A stretch of DNA of 34,066 nucleotides from Candidatus Baldrarchaeota archaeon (GTDB lineage: Archaea; Asgardarchaeota; Baldrarchaeia; Baldrarchaeales; DXJG01). The notes beneath the pieces are model-generated. The model did not search any database. It saw only the letters and a list, made by a program, of their open reading frames with translations, and was not told where the DNA came from. Of the stretch, positions 6,779 through 15,317 are shown one piece after another (within the stretch, counting starts at the first letter, position 1; every line of letters begins with the position of its first letter). The stretch is taken from positions 1 to 34,066 of the forward strand of contig JAEOSG010000012.1 of assembly GCA_016840485.1 (NCBI GenBank), in the 5' to 3' direction. The translations under genes and the position numbers were made by a program.

Positions 6779-8518
6779 TTAGAGAATTTTCTTCACTTTA
6801 TTTATTAATTTCTCTGCCTCTATAATCGGATCAACTTGTTCCACATCAAGCACATTTAGTTCCAATCTATCCGAAACCTCATTATATGTAATAGTTCCGC
6901 GAAAAATGAAATCTTTCCCCGTAATTTCATCGAGTCTCGACAGAAGTTCATCACGAGTAATTTGATCTAATCGGATCTTAAGATCTAGAAGTTTAACCGC
7001 GACATCGTCCCAACATTTAGCAACAATGGTATCAGAGCCATCGTCAATAATGCAAGTTAATGTTAATCTCTGCACAGGACTATTTACTTCTCTGCCACAA
7101 TTTGAACAAAACCATTTATCATCTCTTAATTCAACCTTTTTGAAACAATCTGGGCAAGCGTTGTATAACAAAGGTCTATCAAAAAAATATACTACCGAAG
7201 CCCTAATCTCTACCCTCTCATTTTCATTTACATCTTTAAGCTTAACTCTACGGAAATCAGCTATATGGATAGGTCTTTGTATTTGTACAGGAGGGGCTAA
7301 ATCTTTTTTCCCTAATATCTCTGTAGTTGATAGCTTGCTTATATGTATCTCTAAATCTCCAGATATCCCTTTCCTAGCATATCCATGAAGTATTTGAATA
7401 ATATCTCCTTCCGAAATATTGCTAAGCCGTTCGGCTTCATTATCCCACGCTACAACCCTTACTGCATTTCCATCTTCGTCAGAAAGCATAAAAACTAATC
7501 TCTTCCCTATACTTCCATCTCCACGAACAAATTCTCTTAAAGACTCAATTCTTGAGACAATACCCTTAACATTTACGTATGGAGTTTTAACTCCAGCTGC
7601 TAAGTCTCCAATCAATGTGAACTGAAGTTTCGGAGCAGAAGCAGATGCCAGCAATTTTTCATCCACATCTTCAGGCTGAAGGACTCTGATTATACTTTCG
7701 GAGTCAACATGCACCTCTAAACTCTCCATTCTCCCAGATCTAGTATAGACCCCCTCCAATTCAACAATATTCCCTTCATTTAGTTTTTCGGCTTCTTCAG
7801 CCTTTTCATTCCAGAATACAACTCGTATTTCTCCGGTCTCGTCGCCAAGAATCGCGGTCAAAAGTTTTCCTTGTTTCTCACCCTTTTCAAAACTTGTTAA
7901 GCTACTTTTTTTCTTTATAATGCCACGTAAAACTATATTATACATATTTGCACGCAATTCTTCTATTTTTAAACGCTTCCCTGATACTTTAGGAATTTTT
8001 TCAGAGTCGACATCTTCGGGGTTTACAACGATCTTCCCTTTACTTCCTACGTGTACCTCTGCATTTCCATCTCGACCTTCACGAACATCTGCACCAATTA
8101 TACGTAATATATCATTTCTCTTTATTTCTCCTTCCTTTATCAATTTTATATGGTTGCTATTCCAGAATACAACTCGTATTTCTCCGGTCTCGTCGCCAAG
8201 AATTAGTGACACAACTTCATTCTTTCTATTATCTATCGTGAATTCTCTTATCGGGAAAATATGTAAAACTCTTCCAATAAGAGTAACATTCCTCATACCG
8301 GGTTTTAATTTATTTATATCTATTTTTCCCTCCGATACAAACCTATCAAATAAGTTTAAACCTAATTCCTTTGCAACAAGCATAGCAGCACTCTTATCTG
8401 TAATTAATCCACCTAATTCTTCCTTTTTCTTTTCGATTAATTCTAGTAATTTCCATCTAGGTATCTTTTTCTCGATTATAACTTTCTCAACAATTTCCTC
8501 AAAACTTAAGTCAACCAT
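6779..8518 (-). CDS. RPA-like single-stranded DNA-binding protein with multiple OB folds
   Basis: About 579 residues. It has at least three tandem OB folds, each with the strand pattern L-GDETGEIRVVFWN, SDEDGNAVRVVAWD and similar, followed by a zinc finger CPDC...CSNC near residues 460-480 and a last OB fold. This is the architecture of archaeal RPA (COG1599), which coats ssDNA in replication and repair. The open frame extends to TTG 8548, but ATG 8518 gives the natural start MVDLSFEEIVEKV. A TATA-like AATTATAAAG (minus strand, near 8580) fits. OB folds 1 and 2 share an exact 45-base stretch. It neighbours Lhr on the same strand but is separated by a 270-base gap. Confidence 0.88.
   Translation of the reverse strand: MVDLSFEEIVEKVIIEKKIPRWKLLELIEKKKEELGGLITDKSAAMLVAKELGLNLFDRFVSEGKIDINKLKPGMRNVTLIGRVLHIFPIREFTIDNRKNEVVSLILGDETGEIRVVFWNSNHIKLIKEGEIKRNDILRIIGADVREGRDGNAEVHVGSKGKIVVNPEDVDSEKIPKVSGKRLKIEELRANMYNIVLRGIIKKKSSLTSFEKGEKQGKLLTAILGDETGEIRVVFWNEKAEEAEKLNEGNIVELEGVYTRSGRMESLEVHVDSESIIRVLQPEDVDEKLLASASAPKLQFTLIGDLAAGVKTPYVNVKGIVSRIESLREFVRGDGSIGKRLVFMLSDEDGNAVRVVAWDNEAERLSNISEGDIIQILHGYARKGISGDLEIHISKLSTTEILGKKDLAPPVQIQRPIHIADFRRVKLKDVNENERVEIRASVVYFFDRPLLYNACPDCFKKVELRDDKWFCSNCGREVNSPVQRLTLTCIIDDGSDTIVAKCWDDVAVKLLDLKIRLDQITRDELLSRLDEITGKDFIFRGTITYNEVSDRLELNVLDVEQVDPIIEAEKLINKVKKIL
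7808..8203. repeat. Exact 45-base direct repeat inside the RPA gene
   Basis: 7808-7852 and 8159-8203 are identical over 45 bases, offset by 351 bases (117 codons, in frame). They encode the same 15 residues, ILGDETGEIRVVFWN, including all silent positions, while flanking codons differ. Confidence 0.9.
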
Positions 8519-8623
8519 ATCTCCACTTCCAAGAGAAAACCTTAACAACAGTATTATTTTAACTTTAATTTCTCAGCCTTTATAATTCTACTTCAATATA
8601 TAAGTTTTCAAACTTCGAAAAAT

Positions 8624-8794
8624 ATGAAGTATTTTATAGTATTAAATATGGAAGTCGCCAAGGAAGTTATCTCAAAAATGGTTTTTAGCTACGTGAAAAT
8701 ACAATATCCTGTGATACTTCATAAAACTGGTTTAAACTTTATAAAAACGAAAGTAAATTCCTTTATTTATCTGTGTAATTTAACCAAAGTTTAA
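8624..8794 (+). CDS. Possible 56-residue leaderless small protein
   Basis: This frame lies in the 270-base gap between the divergent RPA start and the Lhr stop. It runs from ATG 8624 to TAA 8794 and just reaches over the Lhr stop codon. A TATA-like ATATATAAG at about 8594-8603 is roughly 25 bases upstream, so transcription would start at or very near the ATG. There is no ribosome-binding site. The sequence is Lys-, Val- and Ile-rich (MEVAKEVISKMVFSYVKI) and could form a short helix and strand. No family is recognised, and chance is a real alternative in AT-rich DNA. Confidence 0.25.
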   Translation: MKYFIVLNMEVAKEVISKMVFSYVKIQYPVILHKTGLNFIKTKVNSFIYLCNLTKV

Positions 8795-11670
8795 TCCCAA
8801 AAGGCTCGAGTTCGTATATATTCTCTTTCAGCATTTAAAATCTCTATGTAAAAATCGTTTTCATCATCATATTTCTTACTCAATATTTTTGCCGCTATTT
8901 CCGGACCCACACCTCTAGCTGCTAAAACTATTAAAGCTTGCTTACCACTTGCAACAAGTAAATTAGCTGTTTTCCAAAGTTTTTTAACTATTTTTTCTTC
9001 ATCAGCTGTTAATTTCTGGCCAAATTTATATTTCTTTAGTACTTTTGTAATGTTAGTTTGATGAGGATATGTAATGCCAATCAATACTGACCCGCATTTT
9101 GGGCATTCGACTCTATCTGGCAGGGTTTTAATAGTTCTGACAGTTTCCCAAGAAACGCAATTCATACAGACAAGCCTTACTCTTTCGTTAAGAAGTCTTT
9201 CCTTGACTATTCTAGCTAATTCAACTTTAGGTTTACCCATAAGAACATAATCAGAGGGATAAAACCTAGTTAATGCATTAAGAGCAATAGGAGAAGGATC
9301 AGTTAACGATTTGACCACAAGAGCTATTTTTCCTCTTCTTATATTATTTAATACTTTCTTAGCGAGTATGATGTTAAAATCCGTGATTAATGTTTCCCGT
9401 ACGGCTTCTTCAAAAATCAAAGTATCTCGATAGGCATCGAGAAGCCTCCATGCTAAATGAAGGTTAAAGTCCACATCTCTACTTATAACACCAAATCTCC
9501 TTGCAACATGGAACATTCTCCAAGCTAACAAACTAGAATTACGCAAAACCACTTTAAGCAAACTCTCTAGGTTTTTAACACCTATTTCTCTTTCTAGAAT
9601 GTCTAAAATATCCCTGGGAGATATTTTTGCTGATGTTTTAAGTATTATCCGATAAGGATCAACATTTAAACTAATATCAATCCCTAATCTAGCACTTAAG
9701 AGGGCTGCAAGTACTCTGCCCAAAGTTTCATTAACTAAATTTCCAAAACAGGCATGAATAACCAAAACATCATCTAAAACTTCGATTAACATCAATCGGT
9801 CGGTTGGAACAGGGATCCCTCTGTCAAGTTGTTTCTTTAAGGTTTCTTCGACCTTCTGAGCAGCTTCAATATCGAGAAATAGATCGTTTAACAAAAATGG
9901 TAAAGGTGACCTACCGCTTTTCATCGCCTCAGCAATTTTTCCTCTTATTTTACCTACTTCAGAGGCTACATAATATAAAACTGGTATCTGTTCACCCTCC
10001 CAACTTGGGATAGCACCTTTAGGGTCATCCACACAGGATACAAAAACTTTTCCCTCATTTATTTGAAGAATTTTCCATGCAGATCCCTTCATTATAAAAG
10101 TAGTGTTAATATCGCCGTGTTTAATTACAAATTTCTCATCTAACGTACCAATTTTCTTCTTTGTTGCGGAATCAACAACCTCAAACTTCCTTACATCCGG
10201 AATAGTAGAAATACTCTCGTAATAATATCTCCTTGTCTTCCTAGTCTTTTTAACAACCACATTTTCAACAACTCTTATTATCCCTAGATAATTCATTAAT
10301 TCCAATAGTTTTAGCAACTCTTCTTTGTTTAAATTCCTATACGGGAATACACGCTTAACAATATTAAATAGATCATTCACCGTTATATTTCCCTTATCGA
10401 GGACTATTCCGGCAATTTGGTGGCATAAAACGTCAAAAGCTTTTTCATGTATAATTATGGGTTCAAGTTTCTCTCTTACAGTTTTAAAGGCTATAACAGC
10501 AGACTCTAAGATATCATCCATATCATCCAGAGCTATTATAACACCTCTTGAAACTCTTCCAACTCTATGGCCACTCCTTCCAACTCTCTGAACCAAACGA
10601 GTAACTTGTCTTGGAGACATATACTGAACAACTAGATCAACGGTCCCTATGTCAATACCCAATTCCATAGATGATGTACAAATAATACACTTCAATTTTC
10701 CGTCCTTAAAGAGTCTTTCAACTTCTATACGTATATCTCTGCCCAGCGACCCGTGATGCACATCAACGCTAAGAGAAGGGTCATATAGGTGAAGTCTTGA
10801 AGCTAGAATTTCAGCTATCTCACGGGTATTAACGAAAGTAAGTACAGATTGACTCATTTTCAATAATTCAACTAATACTCGAATTCTTGCAGCAGTTTCA
10901 GGAGTACTAAATATTTTTTTACTTATGTTTACGTCTTCCGCTTGGGGAGAAGGACATAAAACTTTTAACTCAAACTCTTTAACAATTGGAACCCTAACTA
11001 TCTCTACATGTCTTCCATTACCAACGAGAAACCTACCCACAACCTCAGGACTTCCAATTGTAGCAGAGAGACCTATACGTTGAAATTCCCTTTTAGTTAA
11101 TTCTTTTAGTCTTTCAAGGGCAATTGCTAATTGAACGCCCCTCTTCTCAGTTACAAGTTCATGAATTTCATCTACAATAACCCATCTGACATTTTTAAGC
11201 CATTCTCTCAGCCTTGCTCCGGGTAAAATTGCCTGTAATGTCTCAGGAGTAGTTATTAGCATATCTGGCGGATGTAATGATTGTCTTCTTCTAACGGAGG
11301 GAGTAGTGTCACCGTGTCTAATCTCAACTCTAATACCTAAACTTTCAGCGAGATTTATCACTCTTCGAAAAATGTCTCTATTCAAGGCTCTTAAAGGCGT
11401 TATATACAATATCGATATAGGTTTAACTGCTTTCTTTTCCTTTTCATTCAAATATAAACTAAATACCGGTAATAAAGCGGCTTCGGTTTTACCCGAACCA
11501 GTAGGGGAAATTAAAAGCACATTTTTCCCGTTTAAAATACATGGAATAGCTTTTCTCTGCGGCTCAGTAGCCTCAACTAGTCCAAGCTCTCTTAACCCCT
11601 CTCTAATCTTTTTATGTAAAAGACTAAAGGGATCAACGTTACGTTCTTTCAGCTCTTTCTTTACTTGCAA
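8791..11670 (-). CDS. Lhr-type superfamily 2 helicase
   Basis: 959 residues. RecA-like domain 1 has the Q-motif TEPQRKAIP, Walker A SPTGSGKT (55-62), TPLRALNRD, DEIH (167-170) and SATIGSP. Domain 2 has FVNTREIAE, SMELGIDIG and the RVGRSGHR arginine motif. The winged helix and the long beta/helical Lhr C-terminal region follow, with a zinc ribbon CMNC...CPKC near 870-890. Lhr proteins unwind DNA or RNA-DNA duplexes and are tied to repair. The start TTG 11670 overlaps the preceding coiled-coil gene by 32 bases. The genes upstream (coiled coil, 34-residue membrane peptide, SWIM) run in the same direction, so an operon is likely. A divergent PdeM lies beyond. Confidence 0.92.
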   Translation of the reverse strand: MQVKKELKERNVDPFSLLHKKIREGLRELGLVEATEPQRKAIPCILNGKNVLLISPTGSGKTEAALLPVFSLYLNEKEKKAVKPISILYITPLRALNRDIFRRVINLAESLGIRVEIRHGDTTPSVRRRQSLHPPDMLITTPETLQAILPGARLREWLKNVRWVIVDEIHELVTEKRGVQLAIALERLKELTKREFQRIGLSATIGSPEVVGRFLVGNGRHVEIVRVPIVKEFELKVLCPSPQAEDVNISKKIFSTPETAARIRVLVELLKMSQSVLTFVNTREIAEILASRLHLYDPSLSVDVHHGSLGRDIRIEVERLFKDGKLKCIICTSSMELGIDIGTVDLVVQYMSPRQVTRLVQRVGRSGHRVGRVSRGVIIALDDMDDILESAVIAFKTVREKLEPIIIHEKAFDVLCHQIAGIVLDKGNITVNDLFNIVKRVFPYRNLNKEELLKLLELMNYLGIIRVVENVVVKKTRKTRRYYYESISTIPDVRKFEVVDSATKKKIGTLDEKFVIKHGDINTTFIMKGSAWKILQINEGKVFVSCVDDPKGAIPSWEGEQIPVLYYVASEVGKIRGKIAEAMKSGRSPLPFLLNDLFLDIEAAQKVEETLKKQLDRGIPVPTDRLMLIEVLDDVLVIHACFGNLVNETLGRVLAALLSARLGIDISLNVDPYRIILKTSAKISPRDILDILEREIGVKNLESLLKVVLRNSSLLAWRMFHVARRFGVISRDVDFNLHLAWRLLDAYRDTLIFEEAVRETLITDFNIILAKKVLNNIRRGKIALVVKSLTDPSPIALNALTRFYPSDYVLMGKPKVELARIVKERLLNERVRLVCMNCVSWETVRTIKTLPDRVECPKCGSVLIGITYPHQTNITKVLKKYKFGQKLTADEEKIVKKLWKTANLLVASGKQALIVLAARGVGPEIAAKILSKKYDDENDFYIEILNAEREYIRTRAFWD

Positions 11671-11896
11671 TACTCTTCACTCTCTTCTGAAAATACGTAA
11701 GGAAAATTTTCAGGTCAGTTTTTCTTGTAAGAGACTCTCTTTTTATTTCCTCCTCCAATACTGCCATAAACTCATTTATTTGACTTACCTTTTTCAATAT
11801 CTCTTCGATTTTTTCTTGCATCCATCTTATTTCCGAAATGTATGGTATAACATCCTTAAGGGTTACATTAACAAGGTATTCTAGGGAGTAACTCAT
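11639..11896 (-). CDS. Small coiled-coil protein upstream of Lhr
   Basis: 85 residues, almost wholly helical with heptad-like hydrophobic spacing (VIPYISEIRWMQEKIEEILKKVSQINEFMAVLEEEIKRE), so it is likely a dimeric coiled coil with a basic tail. Its 3' end overlaps the Lhr start, which implies translational coupling and a shared function. It starts 15 bases after the stop of the 34-residue membrane peptide. No named family is recognised. A structural or adaptor role for Lhr is inference. Confidence 0.65.
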   Translation of the reverse strand: MSYSLEYLVNVTLKDVIPYISEIRWMQEKIEEILKKVSQINEFMAVLEEEIKRESLTRKTDLKIFLTYFQKRVKSIASKERAERT

Positions 11897-11911
11897 AGTT
11901 AATCACTACAG

Positions 11912-12016
11912 CTACTCTTCTTTTGCAAGAACAATATATGCTAGTATGAGTATCAAAATCAATATTCCAAGAGCGATGTTTATATCAAATATCATATTTG
12001 CAATTTCCGTTTCCAT
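11912..12016 (-). CDS. 34-residue single-pass membrane peptide
   Basis: ATG 12016 (minus strand) follows GTGGAGG by 7 bases, a strong ribosome-binding site. The peptide has a short N-terminal stretch METEIANMIFDINIA, then one very hydrophobic helix LGILILILILAYIVLA and a C-terminal KEE. This is a clear one-pass membrane protein with its charged end probably cytoplasmic. It is 15 bases upstream of the coiled-coil gene, in the same direction as Lhr. Confidence 0.6.
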   Translation of the reverse strand: METEIANMIFDINIALGILILILILAYIVLAKEE

Positions 12017-12134
12017 TGCTTTTCCTCCACTTTATCACTGTCCTGAGAAACACTTCAAAATTAACCACACCAACACTTATTTAAACTTTTAGAAATTGTC
12101 ATAATTTCCTTCCATCATCCGAGACATAAGATCT

Positions 12135-12533
12135 TTACCTATTCGTCTTATATAATTTGATCTCATTTAAAACATCCTTGAACGAATCATCTTTAAGATT
12201 AATTATTTGATATAATTTTAATGCTTCAGCTATTTTCCTAGCAAGTATATGGTAACATATTTGCCTCTTTTTCCTGGTAACTACATTAAAGTAGAAATCA
12301 TCGCAACTGCAGTAAATATCTGGTATAACCAGATATTTTCTGGTTCTACCTATGACAATCCACAAAGACTTCCCACCGGGCTTAAACACGTATTTTTTAA
12401 CACGTTTTTCTTCAACAGCTTTAATTGCTCGCCAAAATAATTCTCCATATTTTAAGACAAACTTTTCCAACAAATTCTCAGATAAAACCCCCTTTTCCTC
12501 AAGTTCTCTAATAAGTGAATTCTCTTTCCACAC
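12135..12533 (-). CDS. SWIM zinc-finger protein
   Basis: 132 residues with the SWIM signature C-x-C...C-x-H: Cys75 and Cys77 (YCSCDDF), Cys93 and His95 (ICYHILARKIAEAL), in the usual strand-strand-helix arrangement. SWIM domains bind zinc and mediate DNA or protein contacts. Eukaryotic SWS1 uses one in recombination with RAD51 paralogues, so a repair role fits the Lhr/PdeM surroundings. The start is GTG 12533, immediately after AGGAG, which is unusually close. The frame is open back to a TAA near 12577 with only non-standard starts, so the true N-terminus is uncertain. Confidence 0.75.
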   Translation of the reverse strand: MWKENSLIRELEEKGVLSENLLEKFVLKYGELFWRAIKAVEEKRVKKYVFKPGGKSLWIVIGRTRKYLVIPDIYCSCDDFYFNVVTRKKRQICYHILARKIAEALKLYQIINLKDDSFKDVLNEIKLYKTNR

Positions 12534-12598
12534 TCCTACAGCACTCCCAGAAGCTGCATCACAACTTATAATTTAGTTCTCACATAATAAGTAGTGAA

Positions 12599-13432
12599 AT
12601 GGTAAAAATAAGAATTATTCCAAATGTTCCAGCTCTTCAAATACGATTAAAAAATGAAAAAATACTTTGCATAGCGGATTTACACATAGGATTTGAAAAA
12701 GAACTAGAAAAATCAGGAATCAAAATACCACCTCAAACACCTAGCATCTTAAAATCTATCCAACAACTATTGGAAAAAATAAACCCATCAAAATTAATTA
12801 TACTTGGAGATGTAAAGCACGAAATTACGGCTTCCCGATACCAAGAAGTTATCGACGTATACGACTTTCTTGTAGCCCTCTCCAAGAAGGCCCAAACAGA
12901 GATAGTACCAGGGAATCACGATGGGCAAATAGAGGCTATAGTTCCGCCCGAAGTAAAAGTACATTCACCCAGAGGTATCGTTATAAAAGAAGAAAAAGAA
13001 GTCATCGGTCTTATACATGGTCATGCGTGGCCGGATGTAAAACTTCTAGGGGCGCACTACTTAATTACGGCTCACATACACCCATTAATCCAGTTAACCA
13101 CTGGAACAGGATTTAAGGTAACATATCCAATATGGATTAAAGCAACCTGGAATACAAATTGTATAGCAAGAGCCTACTTGAAGTACGTTAAAATAAAAAC
13201 AACAGAGAATCCTGTTCAACAAATCAAAGAATTATTTGGAATAGAGGTTGCAGAGACAAAAATCATAGTTATGCCAGCATACAACAAAATGTTAGGAGGA
13301 ATTCCAATAAACACTACGCAAAAACTTCTTGGACCCCTACTTAAAACAAACTGTGTATCGCCTCCAAATATGGAAATATACCTATTAGATGGGACGTATC
13401 TTGGAAAATTAGCTTCATTAAAAAACAAATGA
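12599..13432 (+). CDS. PdeM/COG1407-type metallophosphoesterase
   Basis: 277 residues. Calcineurin-like metal ligands are all present: Asp27-x-His29 (CIADLHIG), Asp71 (ILGDVKHE), Asn106-His107-Asp108 (VPGNHD), IHGHAWP and AHIHP. The GDxKHE variant and GHAWP are typical of COG1407, whose bacterial members (PdeM) are endonucleases or phosphodiesterases encoded with an Lhr-like helicase and a DNA ligase. Here it is divergent from the SWIM and Lhr genes across a 65-base promoter gap. The C-terminal 70 residues are a family extension. The substrate is probably nucleic acid (inference from context). Confidence 0.85.
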   Translation: MVKIRIIPNVPALQIRLKNEKILCIADLHIGFEKELEKSGIKIPPQTPSILKSIQQLLEKINPSKLIILGDVKHEITASRYQEVIDVYDFLVALSKKAQTEIVPGNHDGQIEAIVPPEVKVHSPRGIVIKEEKEVIGLIHGHAWPDVKLLGAHYLITAHIHPLIQLTTGTGFKVTYPIWIKATWNTNCIARAYLKYVKIKTTENPVQQIKELFGIEVAETKIIVMPAYNKMLGGIPINTTQKLLGPLLKTNCVSPPNMEIYLLDGTYLGKLASLKNK

Positions 13433-13616
13433 ATTACAATATATTCTTAATTTTGTTAATAATATGGTTCAAAACTTTATAAACGTATAAATCGCCTAAA
13501 AAGTCCTGTGCGGCAAAACACTTAATGACAAATAACTTGTTCATACTTATGCTACGTAACAGTTAAATCACATTAACCTACAGATATTAAGGCTTTAACT
13601 TCCATGAGGGATAAGC

Positions 13617-14987
13617 ATGAAAACCGATGTAGTAATAGTGGGAGCAGGACCTGCAGGCATGTTCGCAGCTCATGAATTAGCAACAAAATCAAATCTAAAA
13701 ATCACGGTAATCGACTGGGGGCCCGATGTACCAAAAAGGAAATGCCCAGTCATAATATACTCCTACTGTAGTAAATGTAAACCCTGCAAAATAATGTGCG
13801 GTGTAGGTGGAGCTGGAACACTTTCAAGCGGCCTTTTGAATCTTAGACCCGATATTGGAGGCAATCTCAAAGAGTTCGTAAGTGAAAACGAAGCGTGGAA
13901 ACTTGTAAAAGAAGTAGATGAAGTATTTGTAAAATACGGGGCTCCTCAAGAGATATATAGAGCAAATACCGACCAAGTAGAAAGCCTCATGAGAAAAGCT
14001 GCAGCCGTGGGGATAGAGTTTGTTCCCATACCGCAAAGACACATAGGTACAGACAACGCTCCAAAAGTAATTACAAAATTCAAAAAGGCGTTAGAACAAG
14101 CTGGTGTAAAATTCATACTCGAAACAAAAGTTACAAAAATCAATAAAAGCGAAGTAGAACTTGAAAACGGACAAAAAATACAAGCAAAATATATAATTGT
14201 AGCTCCGGGAAGAATCGGAGCTAAATGGCTTCAAGAACAAGCAAAAAAACTCGGAATAAAAACACATCCTCAACCAATAGATGTAGGAGTAAGAGTGGAA
14301 GTTCCAGCAGTCGTGATGGAACCAATAATAAAAATAGCTAGGGATCCAAAATTCCGAGTTTACACAAAAACCTTTGACGACCTTACACGCGTGTTTTGCG
14401 TTAATTATCAAGGTTTTGTCGTTCAAGAAGTTTACGGAGATATTGTTGGAGTCAACGGACACACCCTACTAAAACAGAAATCTGGAAACGCAAATTTCGC
14501 TTTCTTAGTTCGAGTTGAACTAACCGAGCCACTTGAAGACACAACTGCGTATGGCTATTCCATAGCTAAACTAGCAACCACCATAGGTGGAGGGAAACCT
14601 ATCCTTCAAAGATTAGGAGACCTAAAAAAGGGTAGACGGTCCACATGGTCACGAATTGACCGAAGCAACGTAAAGCCAACATTAAGAGACGTAACGCCCG
14701 GTGATGTAGCTATGGCCCTACCTCACAGAATTGTCACCGATATACTGGAAGGACTTGAAAAACTTGACCATGTAATACCTGGAGTTGCCAGTTCATCCAC
14801 GCTCATTTACGCTCCAGAGATCAAATTTTACGCCAACAGAATTGAAGTCAACAAAAATTTTGAAACCAGCGTAGAAAACATTTTTGTTGCAGGAGATGGC
14901 GCAGGACTTTCCAGGGGAATAGTTGTGGCAGCAGCAACCGGAATTTTAGCCGCAAGAGGAGTACTAAAAAAGGAAGGAGTAGTGTAA
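13617..14987 (+). CDS. COG2509 FAD-dependent oxidoreductase
   Basis: 456 residues. An N-terminal dinucleotide-binding motif VGAGPAGMFAAHE (8-20) binds FAD. A cysteine cluster follows, Cys43, Cys51, Cys54, Cys57 and Cys61 (CSKCKPCKIMC), leading into GVGGAGTLSSG, which is the hallmark of this uncharacterised dehydrogenase family. The second FAD contact is near the C-terminus (FVAGDGAGLSRGIVVAAATG). The spaced cysteines could hold an iron-sulfur cluster or redox disulfides. Upstream 13433-13616 is AT-rich with GAGGG before the start and looks like an ordinary promoter region. The gene stands alone, and its substrate is unknown. Confidence 0.88.
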   Translation: MKTDVVIVGAGPAGMFAAHELATKSNLKITVIDWGPDVPKRKCPVIIYSYCSKCKPCKIMCGVGGAGTLSSGLLNLRPDIGGNLKEFVSENEAWKLVKEVDEVFVKYGAPQEIYRANTDQVESLMRKAAAVGIEFVPIPQRHIGTDNAPKVITKFKKALEQAGVKFILETKVTKINKSEVELENGQKIQAKYIIVAPGRIGAKWLQEQAKKLGIKTHPQPIDVGVRVEVPAVVMEPIIKIARDPKFRVYTKTFDDLTRVFCVNYQGFVVQEVYGDIVGVNGHTLLKQKSGNANFAFLVRVELTEPLEDTTAYGYSIAKLATTIGGGKPILQRLGDLKKGRRSTWSRIDRSNVKPTLRDVTPGDVAMALPHRIVTDILEGLEKLDHVIPGVASSSTLIYAPEIKFYANRIEVNKNFETSVENIFVAGDGAGLSRGIVVAAATGILAARGVLKKEGVV

Positions 14988-15208
14988 AAACAACAAAAAC
15001 GTTCATTTTTCCTAAAAACAAAGAATTCTTACACAACTCGATACTAAAAGATATCTTTCTTTGCTAAAGCTTAAATGTTAGTCAACAGAAATAAATTTAG
15101 GTCAGAACTATCTGATGTAATTTCGACAATTTCCATGTCTATATCGGGTCAGACACATAAGCAATCAATCGAATATGCTATTTACCTGGAGCAAACATAA
15201 TAATATTA

Positions 15209-15317
15209 GGGGCCGTGGTCTAGAGCTCGATGATTTCCTTCCATCGAGCGGAGAACTTGGTATGATGGCGGCTTCGGGAGCCGCTGGTCCCGGGTTCAAA
15301 TCCCGGCGGCCCCACCA
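15209..15317 (+). tRNA. tRNA-Pro (anticodon CGG) with a D-loop intron
   Basis: The cloverleaf was read by hand. The acceptor stem is GGGGCCG/CGGCCCC (15209-15215 with 15307-15313). The anticodon stem is GCGGC/GCCGC (15268-15272 with 15280-15284), around loop TTCGGGA with anticodon CGG at 15275-15277. The T arm CCGGG-TTCAAAT-CCCGG is at 15290-15306, with discriminator A at 15314 and CCA encoded at 15315-15317. Between G15 (15223) and the D-loop GG (15259-15260) there are about 35 bases instead of the usual few. This extra DNA is an intron. The 5' half GTCT and TGAT pair weakly, as in other tRNA-Pro. The mature tRNA would be about 76-78 nucleotides. Confidence 0.92.
15224..15254 (+). other. Intron in the D loop of tRNA-Pro
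   Basis: The insert contains a perfect 8-bp stem, GCTCGATG (15225-15232) with CATCGAGC (15242-15249), around a 9-base loop. Next to it, TCT (15219-15221) can pair with GGA (15250-15252). This leaves 3-base bulges AGA (15222-15224) and GAA (15253-15255), i.e. a relaxed bulge-helix-bulge cut by the archaeal splicing endonuclease. Exact ends may shift by one or two bases. Confidence 0.75.

Noticed and set aside
7920-8585. 221-codon open frame on the plus strand
   Set aside because: It is antisense to the RPA gene, low in complexity (Ser, Phe, Ile, Asn, Pro rich) and explained by the AT-rich coding strand opposite.
11306-11884. 192-codon open frame on the plus strand
   Set aside because: It is antisense to the Lhr N-terminus and the coiled-coil gene, both of which have clear protein evidence. 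No motif or ribosome site was seen.
15101-15155. Repeated GGTCAGA with a CTGATG, possibly a C/D box guide RNA
   Set aside because: No properly spaced C, D', C' and D boxes could be placed on either strand.
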